Assembly: GCF_945952435.1 (NCBI RefSeq)
Contig: NZ_CAMFHZ010000003.1
Span: 113,615 to 177,614 of the forward strand
Direction: 5' to 3'
DNA: 64,000 bases
Source of the DNA: an uncultured Microbacterium sp.
GTDB lineage: Bacteria > Actinomycetota > Actinomycetes > Actinomycetales > Microbacteriaceae
The position numbers were made by a program, and so were the translations under genes. This document shows, one piece after another, positions 29,296-38,526 of this stretch (within the stretch, counting starts at the first letter, position 1; each line of letters starts with the position of its first letter). The notes beneath the pieces were generated by a model. The model was not told the DNA's origin, did no database searches, and saw only the letters and a list, made by a program, of their open reading frames with translations.

Positions 29296-29865
29296 ATGTC
29301 CGAAGCACTTGCCGACGCGAAGGGACTCGTGAAGTCGCTGCGCGTCTTCCTCGCAGTCTCCGGCGTCATCGCTCTCCTCGCCGGTCTCGTCCTGCTCATC
29401 TGGCCGGCGAAGACGGCTGTCGTCGTCACCGGTATCGTCGCCGTCTACCTCATCATCGCGGGACTCGTCTACCTCGCCCTGGGGATCTTCTCCGGCCGCG
29501 GAGGCGGCTGGGGGCGCGTCGGGCACATCCTGCTGGGCCTGCTCTACATCGTCGCTGCGATCATCGCGTTCTCGAACCTGCCCGCGGCCACGGTCGCTCT
29601 GGCCATCGTCACGGTCGTGTTCATCGGCATCAGCTGGATCGTCGACGGCGTGGTGTCGCTGACCCTCATGGGTCAGGACGGCAGCAAGATCTGGACCCTC
29701 CTCTACGCGCTGCTCAGCATCGTCGCGGGAATCGTCGTCCTGTTCTCCCCGCTCTACGCGGCGGCGCTGCTGTGGTGGATCCTGGGCATCTCGCTCGTCG
29801 TCCTCGGAATCGTGCAGATCGTGCGCGCGATCACGACGCGCTCGGGCGCGACGGCCACCGTCTGA
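29296..29865 (+). CDS. HdeD-like DUF308 membrane protein
   Basis: 189 residues with six hydrophobic segments in three pairs (about 17-40, 43-63, 75-95, 99-118, 130-152 and 155-178), the layout of the DUF308/HdeD family. Escherichia HdeD is linked to acid resistance at high cell density; the role in actinobacteria is unknown. The ribosome site GAAAGGA is 8 nt before the ATG. It is monocistronic and followed by a strong bidirectional terminator. Confidence 0.85.
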   Translation: MSEALADAKGLVKSLRVFLAVSGVIALLAGLVLLIWPAKTAVVVTGIVAVYLIIAGLVYLALGIFSGRGGGWGRVGHILLGLLYIVAAIIAFSNLPAATVALAIVTVVFIGISWIVDGVVSLTLMGQDGSKIWTLLYALLSIVAGIVVLFSPLYAAALLWWILGISLVVLGIVQIVRAITTRSGATATV

Positions 29866-29873
29866 TCCACGCC

Positions 29874-29922
29874 GAACGCCGAAGCGGCCCGGATGCATCC
29901 GCACCGGGCCGCTTCGGCGTTC
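29874..29922. terminator. Bidirectional terminator between HdeD-like and SDR genes
   Basis: Perfect 19-bp inverted repeat (arms 29874-29892 and 29904-29922) with an 11-nt loop, located between two convergent genes 8 bp after one stop and 9 bp before the other. It can serve both transcripts. Confidence 0.88.
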
Positions 29923-29931
29923 TCGCGCGGG

Positions 29932-30696
29932 TCACTCCCCCGCGAATGCGCTCACGTCGCCGATCAACCGCGTGTGGTCGGCAGGGATCGGCTCGACGGC
30001 GGCCTTCGCGACCTCCGCCGCGAACTCGGACACGTTGTAGAGGCGACCGGCCGACTCGCGCCGCTGCGAGATCGCTCCGGGGTTGGCGCGCTCGAGGAGG
30101 GTCGCGGTGATCGTGCCCTCGATCATGTCCCCGGAGACGACCACGAACCCGATCCCCTGGTCCTCGATCGTGGGCACGAGGGCGCGCAGCGCATCCTCCC
30201 CGGCACGCTTGGACAGCGCGACCGGCTCGTACTCCGGCATGGTCGGCGTGGTGCGGATGAAGTGGGCCTGGTGGCTCGTGACGAAGACGATCCGGCCGCC
30301 CTCGCGCAACGCGGGAAGCGCCGTCTCGAGCACGTTCACCTGAGCGTCGCGGTTGAGACGCAGCGCATAGTCCTCTCCCATGTTGGACTCCATGCCGCCC
30401 GACGCGTTGAGGACCAGGATGTCGAGTCCGCCGAACTCCGCGGTCACCGCATCGATCATCGCGGCGACCGAGGAGGGATCCGTCAGATCCGCGCCGACGA
30501 CGAGCGCGCGGCGGCCGAGCTCGCGCACCTCGGCCGCGAGCTTCTCGGCACGAGGCGCCTTGTTCCGGAAATTGATGACGACGTCCGCCCCGGCCTCGGC
30601 GAAGTAGCGGATCGTGTCGGCGCCGATCCCCCGGGAGGAACCGGTCACCAGTGCGACCTTTCCGGTCAGCGATGCGGCGGGAAGAGGCTGAGACAC
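29932..30696 (-). CDS. SDR family oxidoreductase with unusual Tyr-Lys spacing
   Basis: 254-residue Rossmann-fold short-chain dehydrogenase. The cofactor loop TGSSRGIGADTIRYF is near residue 19, with VVGADLTDPSSV and the NASGG strand motif. The catalytic segment reads TSHQAHF, then EYEPVALSKRAGEDAL, so Tyr and Lys are separated by six residues instead of the standard YxxxK. This variant occurs in a subgroup of actinobacterial SDRs, and activity may be altered. The substrate is unknown. It converges on the HdeD-like gene and is divergent from the nfeD operon. Confidence 0.87.
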   Translation of the reverse strand: MSQPLPAASLTGKVALVTGSSRGIGADTIRYFAEAGADVVINFRNKAPRAEKLAAEVRELGRRALVVGADLTDPSSVAAMIDAVTAEFGGLDILVLNASGGMESNMGEDYALRLNRDAQVNVLETALPALREGGRIVFVTSHQAHFIRTTPTMPEYEPVALSKRAGEDALRALVPTIEDQGIGFVVVSGDMIEGTITATLLERANPGAISQRRESAGRLYNVSEFAAEVAKAAVEPIPADHTRLIGDVSAFAGE

Positions 30697-30843
30697 GTTC
30701 GGCTCCTCGGTGGGGTGCGCACGAGGCGCGGGAAAGGGACGGGGATCACCCTATCAATCCGCGTGATTCCGCGGCGCAGACCGCGCGTGCGGCCGCGGGC
30801 CGCCGGTGGCCGCGTGATAGGTTGACGGCAAGAAGGGGGACGC

Positions 30844-31320
30844 ATGGACGCGATGCTGCAGATGTTCCAGGACTGGGCATGGATCGGCTGGCTCGTCCTC
30901 ATGGTGCTCTTCTTCGTGATCGAGATCTTCACCCTCGACATGACATTCCTGATGCTCGGGCTCGGCTGCGCGGTGGGTCTGCTCTCCGTGCTCACCGGCT
31001 GGCCGATCTGGGCGCAGGCGATCGTGGCGGCGCTCTCCGCGGCGCTGCTCATCTTCCTCCTGCGGCCGCCGTTGCTGCGACGTCTGCATCGCGGGGAGGA
31101 CGACACGCGCTCGAACGTGGCTGCCCTGATCGGGTTGCACGGCGTCGTGCTGCTGGAGGTCTCCACCCTCAGCGGCCAGGTCAAGTTGAGCAACGGAGAC
31201 ACCTGGACCGCGCGGATCGCCGCCGATGCGCCGGTCCTCGCCCCGTTGAACCCCGGTGCGCCCGTCACGGTCGTGCGTATCGAGGGAGCCACCGCATACG
31301 TCCGTTCCGCCCACGACTAG
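30844..31320 (+). CDS. NfeD-like membrane protein
   Basis: 158 residues: a short N-terminal helix, two or three membrane segments (about 15-35, 38-58, 60-80) and a C-terminal OB-fold domain (GLHGVVLLEVSTLSGQVKLSNGDTWTAR). This is the NfeDsh architecture that pairs with SPFH/stomatin proteins, and the SPFH gene indeed follows after 22 bp. ATG 30844 has AAGGGGG upstream, with a TAGGTT box at 30823-30828. Confidence 0.87.
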   Translation: MDAMLQMFQDWAWIGWLVLMVLFFVIEIFTLDMTFLMLGLGCAVGLLSVLTGWPIWAQAIVAALSAALLIFLLRPPLLRRLHRGEDDTRSNVAALIGLHGVVLLEVSTLSGQVKLSNGDTWTARIAADAPVLAPLNPGAPVTVVRIEGATAYVRSAHD

Positions 31321-31342
31321 GAAGAGACAGGAGCAGCCCTTC

Positions 31343-32344
31343 ATGGACAGCGCATCCTTCATCCCGGCCGCCATCGGCTGGATCCTGGCGATCGCCATCA
31401 TCATCTTCGTGCTGGTGACGATCGCCCGATCCGTCAGGATCATCCCGCAGGCGACCGCCGGGATCGTCGAACGCCTCGGGCGGTATCACAAGACCCTCTC
31501 CCCCGGCCTGAACCTGCTGGTGCCGTTCATCGACCGCCTGCGTCCTCTCATCGACATGCGCGAACAGGTCGTCTCGTTCCCGCCGCAGCCGGTGATCACC
31601 GAGGACAACCTCGTCGTCTCGATCGACACGGTGGTGTACTTCCAGGTCACCGACGCGCGTGCCGCGACGTACGAGATCGCGAACTACCTCGGCGCAGTCG
31701 AGCAGCTCACCACCACCACGCTCCGCAACGTCGTCGGCGGTCTGAACCTCGAAGAGGCGCTCACCAGCCGCGACAACATCAACGGACAGTTGCGGATCGT
31801 GCTCGACGAGGCCACCGGCAAGTGGGGCATCCGCGTCTCCCGGGTCGAGCTCAAGGCCATAGATCCGCCCGTGTCGATCCAGGACTCGATGGAGAAGCAG
31901 ATGCGCGCCGAGCGCGACCGTCGTGCCGCCATCCTCACTGCGGAGGGCACCAAGCAGTCCCAGATCCTCGAGGCCGAGGGTCAGCGCCAGGCCGACATCC
32001 TCCGCGCGGAGGGAGAGAAGCAGGCGGCGGTGCTCCGTGCCGAGGGCGAGGCGGAGGCGATCCAGAACGTCTTCAACGCCATCCACCAGGGGCAGCCCGA
32101 CGACAAGCTGCTCGCCTATCAGTACCTGCAGATGCTGCCGAAGATCAGCGAGAGCGCCTCCAGCAAGCTGTGGATCATCCCGAGCGAGTTCACCGAGGCG
32201 CTGAAGAACTTCGGCGGTGCCTTCACGCCCGGAGCCGGTGGCGCCCCGCGCATCCCCTCGACTCCCCCGACGGGGACCGTGCCGGGCACGCGTGCCGAGC
32301 CCGCCGCCGCGACGCCTCCGCCGTCCGGGATCCCCGAGGCGTGA
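31343..32344 (+). CDS. SPFH/band-7 (stomatin/QmcA-like) membrane protein
   Basis: 333 residues. One N-terminal membrane helix (about 8-28) comes before the SPFH domain (IIPQATAGIVERLGRYHKTL to VSRVELKAIDPP). A coiled coil of 11-residue-like repeats rich in Glu-Gly-Glu (AEGTKQSQILEAEGQRQA and onward) follows, then a Pro/Thr/Ala-rich C-terminal tail from about residue 290. Such proteins form large oligomers in membrane microdomains and modulate proteases or lipid order. It is translated with nfeD, and its stop overlaps the start of the GDPD gene (GTGA). Confidence 0.9.
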   Translation: MDSASFIPAAIGWILAIAIIIFVLVTIARSVRIIPQATAGIVERLGRYHKTLSPGLNLLVPFIDRLRPLIDMREQVVSFPPQPVITEDNLVVSIDTVVYFQVTDARAATYEIANYLGAVEQLTTTTLRNVVGGLNLEEALTSRDNINGQLRIVLDEATGKWGIRVSRVELKAIDPPVSIQDSMEKQMRAERDRRAAILTAEGTKQSQILEAEGQRQADILRAEGEKQAAVLRAEGEAEAIQNVFNAIHQGQPDDKLLAYQYLQMLPKISESASSKLWIIPSEFTEALKNFGGAFTPGAGGAPRIPSTPPTGTVPGTRAEPAAATPPPSGIPEA

Positions 32345-33123
32345 CCCACCCGTACTTCGAGGGGGCTCCGTTCCCGCGCGTCCTCGCCCACCGCGGTCTC
32401 CTGACCGGGTCGGGCGAGGACGCCGTCGTGTTCGACAACTCCGCCGCCGCCCTCGCGGCCGCCGATGCCGCAGGGGTCGTGTACTTGGAGACCGACGTGC
32501 GGGCGACCGCGGACGGCGACCCCGTGCTCTTCCACGACGAGACGCTGGAGCGTCTGCTCGGGGATCCTCGGCCGGTTGCACAGGTCGCCACCGCGGAACT
32601 CCAGGAGTTGTTCGCCGCGCACGGCGGTCTGCTGACGCTCACGGAAGCGCTCGATCTCTTTCCCCGACTCCGCTTCAACGTCGACGTCAAGGCGTCGAGC
32701 GCGGCCGCCGCGATCGGCGTCGCGGTCGCGCCCCACGGGCACCGGGTGCTGCTGACGAGTTTCAGGGACGCGAACCGGAGGACCGCCCTGGACGCCGCCG
32801 CAGGCGCGGGAGCCCCCGTACTTCCCGCGTCGTCCGGCGGGCAGAGGGCGATCGCACTCCTCCGCCTCGCCTCGGCGCTGCGTCTGGGTGCCTGGGCACG
32901 GCGAATCCTGAGCGGCCTCGACGCGGTGCAGATCCCCGAGCGCTTCGGCTTCGTCCGTGTGTTCACGCCCGCCCTCGTGCGTGCCGCGCACGCCTCGGGG
33001 GTCGAGGTGCACGTCTGGACGATCGACGATCCTGCGCAGATGCGACGCCTCGTCGCACAGGGTGCCGACGGGATCGTCACCGACCGGGCCGACCTCGCCC
33101 TCGCAACCCTGCCGTCACGCTGA
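32341..33123 (+). CDS. Glycerophosphodiester phosphodiesterase
   Basis: 260-residue TIM-barrel GDPD: motif RVLAHRGL (His-Arg), YLETDVRATADGDPVLFHDETLERL (Glu-Asp metal site and catalytic His-Asp), LRFNVDVK, and the C-terminal VHVWTIDDPAQMRRL with GADGIVTDRAD. It hydrolyses glycerophosphodiesters to glycerol-3-phosphate and an alcohol. No signal peptide is seen, so it is cytosolic. The start GTG overlaps the SPFH stop by 4 bp, which ties lipid degradation to the SPFH-NfeD membrane pair in one operon. Confidence 0.9.
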   Translation: MTHPYFEGAPFPRVLAHRGLLTGSGEDAVVFDNSAAALAAADAAGVVYLETDVRATADGDPVLFHDETLERLLGDPRPVAQVATAELQELFAAHGGLLTLTEALDLFPRLRFNVDVKASSAAAAIGVAVAPHGHRVLLTSFRDANRRTALDAAAGAGAPVLPASSGGQRAIALLRLASALRLGAWARRILSGLDAVQIPERFGFVRVFTPALVRAAHASGVEVHVWTIDDPAQMRRLVAQGADGIVTDRADLALATLPSR

Positions 33124-33274
33124 TCCGCCGTCTCGGACGTCCCTCGGCACCTCGAACCGCGACCCTACGGCGATAGGCCTGGGGATCGACTGTGAAAGCC
33201 TTCACGGTTGCCTCCCCTCGCACCTTCTGCACAGCCCGGAGCGGTATACCTGAGGGCGACGAGAGGACCACACA

Positions 33275-33658
33275 ATGGCAGATCGCAGCCTTCGAGGAAT
33301 CCGACTCGGCGCCCAGAGCCTTCAGAGCGAAGAGGGCGTCGTCTTCATGGAACGGCAGCAGACGGCGTACACCTGTGACGTCTGCGGACACGTGACCACG
33401 CTGATGTTCGCGGCGGACGCCGAGCCGCCGGCCACGTGGGAGTGCCGCTCCTGCGGCGCCGAGGCGCGCCTGCAGATCGACGGCAAGCCTGTCGAGATCG
33501 AGGAGAGCGGCGAAAAGGCCGGACGTACGCACTGGGACATGCTCCTGGAGCGTCGTACCCGTGCCGAGCTCGAGGAGCTCCTGGAGGAGCGCCTCGCCTT
33601 CATCCGCGCCCGCCGCGGCGCCGGTGAGGACCCGACCAGGGAGCGCATCGGCGCCTAG
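33275..33658 (+). CDS. rbpA: RNA polymerase-binding protein RbpA
   Basis: 127 residues, an actinobacteria-specific transcription activator that binds the primary sigma factor and stabilises open complexes. Features: N-terminal MADRSLRGIRLGAQS tail, zinc-ribbon-like core with CDVCGH and CRSCG, then the basic linker and C-terminal sigma-interacting helices (HWDMLLERRTRAELEELLEERL). The upstream 150 bp holds a TATACC box (33243-33248) that may be its -10. Its TAG stop shares the bases CTAG with the TAG of the convergent lnt gene. Confidence 0.96.
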   Translation: MADRSLRGIRLGAQSLQSEEGVVFMERQQTAYTCDVCGHVTTLMFAADAEPPATWECRSCGAEARLQIDGKPVEIEESGEKAGRTHWDMLLERRTRAELEELLEERLAFIRARRGAGEDPTRERIGA

Positions 33659-35238
33659 CCCCTCCGGCGGACCCGTGCGACGAGCCCCGCGCTCGCGACG
33701 ACCAGCAGACCGCCCCACAGGAGGATCTGCTCGACCCACGGGCCCAGCAGGACACCCGCCGTCGCCCCGGTACGTCGCTCGACCTGTTCGAGCAGCGCAC
33801 CGGGGCGATTCTCGTCGAGCGACGCCTGGGTGGAACCGTCGGGGCGGATCACCTGGCTCGTGCCGACCGTGGAGATGTTGACGACCGCGCGCCCGGTCTC
33901 CACGGCGCGCATGCGAGCGATCGCCAACTGCTGGCGGTTCTCGGCGGTGCCGCGGAAGTCGGCGTTGTTCGTCTGGAAGACGAGCACTTCCGCGCCCCCG
34001 TCGATCCCCTCCGCGATGACCTCGTCGTAGATGACGTCGAAGCAGATCGCCAGGCCGATCGGGGTGGCGCCGGAGCGGACGACCGGTGCATCCGTTCCCG
34101 GCGTGTACTCCCGCCCGATGAGCCCGATCAGATCAGGCGCCAGCGCATTGAAGAACGCCCGGTCGGGCACGTACTCGCCGAACGGGACGGGGTGACGTTT
34201 CGAGTGGGTCTGCACGTCTTCGCGGCCCAGCACGCCGTGCGACTGGTCCGGCCAGAGGAACGAGGTGTTGTAGAACAGGTCGCCCTTCGCGGTCGCCGCG
34301 TTGGCAAGGATCGGAGCCCGCACGCCGGAGGCGACGGCATCCAGACCGTCGGCCAGTTCCGGGTACTGGAAGGGATCCCCGTCGAGGCCGCCCTCGGGCC
34401 AGACGAGAAGGTCCATCCGCTTGCCGAACAGGGGCTCCGAGGCTTTCGTCTGGGCATCGAGCACCGCGAACGGCTCCCGATGGTCGAAGTAGCCGGTCGG
34501 ACCGTTCCCCTGCACTGCGCCGATGCGCATCGTGCCGTGCGCCGTGGTCGGGAAGGAGGGGACGAAGGCCAGCACCAGCACGAGCACGGCCGCGGGCACG
34601 AGGGCGATCGGGCGAGGGCGGGCACGCACGCGGAGAAGCTCCACGATCAGCGCGACGAGGAGCACCATGAGAAAGCCGAGCCCGCTGACCCCGATCCAAC
34701 TCGTGACCCTGGCCGCCGGAGTCTCCGACATCACGAGAGCCACCCGCGCCCACGGGAACCCCCCGTAGGGCCAGGTGCCGACGAACAGCTCACGACCGAT
34801 CCAGAGTGCCGCGACCACGACCGCCGTGATCGCACCTCGGGCCGCCCCGGCACGGACGAGCATGGGGATCCACCGGTACGCGAGGGTGACCGGCACGAGC
34901 GCCACCGCGGTCAGCGCCGCCTCCAGGAGACCGAGAGCGAGCCACGGCACGGGCCCGAGATACCGTGCGGTCCACGATACGAGCACGAGGAACAGCACTG
35001 CGCCGAACACGAACCCGACGAGCAGCGCGGCCCAGGCGCGGCGGCCGATGAGCGCGACGAGCACGAGCCCGATCGCGGGGAACGCCGCGATCCACACCGA
35101 CGGCGCGGGGAAGGCGAGGGTCAGCAGGCCGCCCGCGGCGGCCGCGGCGAGCAGAGCACCCCACAGCGGCAGGACGGGCGGCGGTCCGGGCAGAGACTTT
35201 CGGCGGCGGCCGCGCCGCGCGGTCGTACGAGGGCTCAT
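33655..35238 (-). CDS. lnt: Apolipoprotein N-acyltransferase
   Basis: 527 residues. A basic N-terminus leads into about eight membrane segments, then a nitrilase-like domain with the catalytic triad: Glu in VWPEGGLDG, Lys in THSKRHPVPFGEYVP, Cys in LAICFDVIYDE. A last membrane helix precedes the basic C-terminus. It adds the third acyl chain to lipoproteins made mature after Lgt. ATG 35238 is 2 nt after the helY stop, so translation is coupled. Convergent with rbpA, sharing the stop-codon bases CTAG. Confidence 0.94.
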   Translation of the reverse strand: MSPRTTARRGRRRKSLPGPPPVLPLWGALLAAAAAGGLLTLAFPAPSVWIAAFPAIGLVLVALIGRRAWAALLVGFVFGAVLFLVLVSWTARYLGPVPWLALGLLEAALTAVALVPVTLAYRWIPMLVRAGAARGAITAVVVAALWIGRELFVGTWPYGGFPWARVALVMSETPAARVTSWIGVSGLGFLMVLLVALIVELLRVRARPRPIALVPAAVLVLVLAFVPSFPTTAHGTMRIGAVQGNGPTGYFDHREPFAVLDAQTKASEPLFGKRMDLLVWPEGGLDGDPFQYPELADGLDAVASGVRAPILANAATAKGDLFYNTSFLWPDQSHGVLGREDVQTHSKRHPVPFGEYVPDRAFFNALAPDLIGLIGREYTPGTDAPVVRSGATPIGLAICFDVIYDEVIAEGIDGGAEVLVFQTNNADFRGTAENRQQLAIARMRAVETGRAVVNISTVGTSQVIRPDGSTQASLDENRPGALLEQVERRTGATAGVLLGPWVEQILLWGGLLVVASAGLVARVRRRG

Positions 35239-35240
35239 GG

Positions 35241-37715
35241 TCACATCGACGAGTAGGCGACGATGCCGCGACGGACGCCGTCGAGGGCGTCCCGGGCCGT
35301 ACGTGCGGTCTCCGCGGAGGGCGCCACGATCGAGAGCTGGTCGAGCAGGTCGATCGTCTGTTTGGTCCAGCGGACGAAGTCTCCCGCGGCCATGTCCGCG
35401 TCCTGCAGCACGGTGTCGAGCGCGGCACCGCGCGCCCAGGCGTGCATCGCGCCCGCGAGCCCCGCCGAGGGACGCTCCGATCCGGGCAGCCGGTTGTCGT
35501 GCTCGAGATCGTCGAGCTCGGCCCACAGCTCCTGGGTGCGATCCCAGGCGACCCGGAACCTCCCTCGCGGCAGATCCCGGGGATCGACCGAACCGTCATC
35601 CCGGCGCGGCTCGTACACGAGCGCACAGGCCATGGCCGCCAGGGACGGAGCGTCCAGCCCGTCCCAGAGGCCGCGACGCAGCGACTCCGCGACGAGGAGA
35701 TCCCGTTCTCCGTAGATGCGCTGCATCGTGCGTCCGGCATCGGTCAGACGCAGGTCGTCGCCCTGCCCCTCGACGTAGCCGACCTCGCGCAGCACGTCGA
35801 GGACCCGATCGAAGACGCGGGCGACCGTCCCCGTGCGGTTCTCGATCTGACGGCGCGTGCGGTCGGTCTCGCGCTTGAGCTTCCAGTAGCGCTCCGCCCA
35901 GCGCGCGTGCGCCTCGCGGTCCGGACACCGATGGCAGGCGTGGCGCTGCATGCGCCGCCTCAGATCCTCGATCTTGTGCAGCCGCTTGTCCCGCACCGCA
36001 CGCGGCGCCTGCGCATCCGAACGGTTCTTCTTCTCCAGGTCGCTGAGCTCCCGCCGGATCCCGGAGTACTCGGCGAAGTCCCCCCGATCGCAGGTCATGG
36101 CTTCGAGGTACCCGGCCAGCGAGGTCTCGGCCTCGCGCACCGTCCTGGCGAGCCCCACGACGGCACGGTCCGCCTGGAACTGGGCGAACGACGATTCGAG
36201 GATCTCCCGGGAGCGCTCCCGTCCGAACCGATCGAGCAGGTTGACCGCCATGTTGTACGTCGGCCGGAAGCTGGAGTTGAGCGGGTAGGTGCGGCGTGAC
36301 GCGAGCGCGGCGACGGCCTGCGGATCCATCCCCTCCGTCCACTGCACGACCGCATGGCCCTCCACGTCGATGCCCCGGCGGCCGGCGCGGCCCGTCAGCT
36401 GCGTGTACTCCCCCGAAGTGATCGCGACCCGCGCCTCGCCGTTGAACTTCTCCATGCGCTCCAGCACGACCGTGCGCGCCGGCATGTTGATCCCGAGCGC
36501 CAGCGTCTCCGTGGCGAAGACGACCTTGAGCAGGCGCTGCTGGAAGAGCTCCTCGACGATCTCCTTGAACGCCGGCAGCAGACCCGCATGGTGGGCGGCC
36601 ACGCCGCGCTCGAGGTTGTCGAGCCAGTCCCAGTACCCGAGCACGGCCAGGTCCTCGTCGCGCAGCGTGCGGACCCGCTCCTCGACGATCGCGCGGATCT
36701 CGCGACGTTCCTCGGCCGTCGTCAGCCGCAGCCCCGAGCGCCGCACCTGCTGGACCGCCGCATCGCAGCCGACCCGGCTGAAGATGAAGAAGATCGCGGG
36801 GAGCAGATTCGCCCGATCCAGCAGATCGACGACCTGGGGACGATCGAGGCGTTCGATGCGGCGCACGTTCGCCGAACGTACGGGCCGTTTGCCGCCGCGC
36901 TGCGGTCGCCGTCCCTGAGCGCCCGCCTGACGTGCGCTGCGGTACTGCTGCGCATCGCGGTTGCGCTCGTAATTGGCGCCGCCGAAGGAGCGGATCCGCA
37001 GAAGCTCCTGATTGACCTGTGCGGTCGCCAGGCCCGCGCGCTCGTCGAAGAGCGGCAGGAGGTCGTCCCGGACGAGCACGTGCTGCTCGAGGGGCACGGG
37101 CCGGGTCTCCGAGACGATCACTTCGGTGTCGCCGCGTACCGCGTCGAGCCAGTCGCCGAACTCCTCCGCGTTCGACACGGTGGCGCTGAGCGCGACGAGC
37201 CGCACCGTGCGCGGCAGGTGGATGATGACCTCCTCCCACACCGCGCCGCGGAAGCGATCGGCGAGGTAGTGCACCTCGTCCATGATCACGTAGCGGAGAT
37301 GGTCGAGTGCCCGGGAATCCGCGTAGATCATGTTGCGGAGCACTTCGGTGGTCATCACGACGATCCGGGCGGAGCCGTTGATGTTGACGTCGCCGGTCAG
37401 CAGCCCGACCTGGTCTGCGCCGTACACGTCGACGAGCTCACGGAACTTCTGGTTCGACAACGCCTTCATCGGCGTCGTGTAGAACGCCTTGTCGTGGGGC
37501 GTCTGCATCGCGAGATGGATCGCGAACTCGCCGACGATCGTCTTCCCTGCGCCGGTGGGAGCGGCCACGAGGACGCTGCTCCCCCGCTCGAGGGCGTGAC
37601 AGCCCTCGACCTGGAAGGGATCCAGCTGGAATCGCTGCGCCGCAGCGAACGCCGCGGTCTCCGGATGCTCCTGAGCGGCACGGGCGGCGGCGTAACGGTC
37701 CGCCGGGGAGGTCAT
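35241..37715 (-). CDS. helY: Ski2-like DEAD/DEAH RNA helicase (HelY)
   Basis: 824 residues. RecA domain 1 has Walker A VAAPTGAGKTIVGEF near residue 50, DEVH in VIMDEVHYLADR, and SAT in VALSATVSNAEEFG. RecA domain 2 has motif VI TGRAGRRGID. An Arg/Gly-rich insert follows RNRDAQQYRSARQAG, and a DSHCT-type C-terminal domain ends the protein. It is the orthologue of mycobacterial HelY and lies in the same order after tatA-tatC. Its ATG overlaps the tatC stop (ATGA). A role in RNA turnover is probable by family. Confidence 0.93.
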   Translation of the reverse strand: MTSPADRYAAARAAQEHPETAAFAAAQRFQLDPFQVEGCHALERGSSVLVAAPTGAGKTIVGEFAIHLAMQTPHDKAFYTTPMKALSNQKFRELVDVYGADQVGLLTGDVNINGSARIVVMTTEVLRNMIYADSRALDHLRYVIMDEVHYLADRFRGAVWEEVIIHLPRTVRLVALSATVSNAEEFGDWLDAVRGDTEVIVSETRPVPLEQHVLVRDDLLPLFDERAGLATAQVNQELLRIRSFGGANYERNRDAQQYRSARQAGAQGRRPQRGGKRPVRSANVRRIERLDRPQVVDLLDRANLLPAIFFIFSRVGCDAAVQQVRRSGLRLTTAEERREIRAIVEERVRTLRDEDLAVLGYWDWLDNLERGVAAHHAGLLPAFKEIVEELFQQRLLKVVFATETLALGINMPARTVVLERMEKFNGEARVAITSGEYTQLTGRAGRRGIDVEGHAVVQWTEGMDPQAVAALASRRTYPLNSSFRPTYNMAVNLLDRFGRERSREILESSFAQFQADRAVVGLARTVREAETSLAGYLEAMTCDRGDFAEYSGIRRELSDLEKKNRSDAQAPRAVRDKRLHKIEDLRRRMQRHACHRCPDREAHARWAERYWKLKRETDRTRRQIENRTGTVARVFDRVLDVLREVGYVEGQGDDLRLTDAGRTMQRIYGERDLLVAESLRRGLWDGLDAPSLAAMACALVYEPRRDDGSVDPRDLPRGRFRVAWDRTQELWAELDDLEHDNRLPGSERPSAGLAGAMHAWARGAALDTVLQDADMAAGDFVRWTKQTIDLLDQLSIVAPSAETARTARDALDGVRRGIVAYSSM

Positions 37716-38521
37716 ACCGCGGACTCCTCGAGGAACGCCTGCTGCTGCTTGTGCTTGCGCCGGTCGAAGACGAGCGAGAGGAGCGCGGCGGCGAAGTAGA
37801 GGACGACGAGGATGCCGGCGAGCATCAGCATGCTCACCACGTCGGCGGCGGGCGTCGCGAGTGCCGCGAACAGACAGGCGATCAGGATGGCGACGCGCCA
37901 GGCCTTGAGGATCGCGCGGCCCGACATGATGCCCGCGAAGTTCAGCGCCACGAGGAACACGGGGATGATGAAGGAGACCCCGATCACGAGCATGAGCTTG
38001 AACACGAAGTCGTAGTAGTCCTGCGCGTTGTAGAGGTTCGCCGCGCCCTTCGGAGTGAAGCCCCACATGAGCTCGACGATGTGCGGCATGACCATCACGC
38101 CCACGTAGCAGCCGGCGAAGAAGAGGGGAACCGCGGCGGCGACGAAGCCGATCGTGTAGCGGATCTCCTTCTTCGTGAGCCCGGGCATGATGAAGGCCCA
38201 GATCTGCCACAGCCAGATCGGCGCCGCGAGGAAGATGCCGATCGAGAAGGCGATGCGCATCCGCATGTCGAACGCGGCAGTCACGGTACCGAAGTTCAGC
38301 GCGGCGAAGTTGTCTCCGCGTTCCCGGGCGACGACGCGGATCGGCTCGGTGACGAACGAGATGATCGGATCCGTGATGAGGAACGCCACCACCATCCCGA
38401 TCAGGAGCGCCGCCGCGGAGATCACCAGCCGCTTGCGCAACTCGATCAGATGCCCGGCGAGGGGCATGGTGCGGTCGCGACGCGGCTTGCGGCCCTTCGT
38501 CGCGGGTGACGCGTCGGTCAC
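37712..38521 (-). CDS. tatC: Sec-independent protein translocase TatC
   Basis: 269 residues with six membrane segments. The N-terminal cytosolic motif MPLAGHLIELRKRLVISA (binding site for the twin-arginine signal, with key Glu in LIELRKR) and the FAGCYVG segment are conserved. It forms the receptor complex with TatA for export of folded proteins. In operon with tatA (5 bp gap) and helY (4 bp overlap). The basic tail FDRRKHKQQQ follows the last helix. Confidence 0.96.
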   Translation of the reverse strand: MTDASPATKGRKPRRDRTMPLAGHLIELRKRLVISAAALLIGMVVAFLITDPIISFVTEPIRVVARERGDNFAALNFGTVTAAFDMRMRIAFSIGIFLAAPIWLWQIWAFIMPGLTKKEIRYTIGFVAAAVPLFFAGCYVGVMVMPHIVELMWGFTPKGAANLYNAQDYYDFVFKLMLVIGVSFIIPVFLVALNFAGIMSGRAILKAWRVAILIACLFAALATPAADVVSMLMLAGILVVLYFAAALLSLVFDRRKHKQQQAFLEESAV

Positions 38522-38526
38522 GCCCG

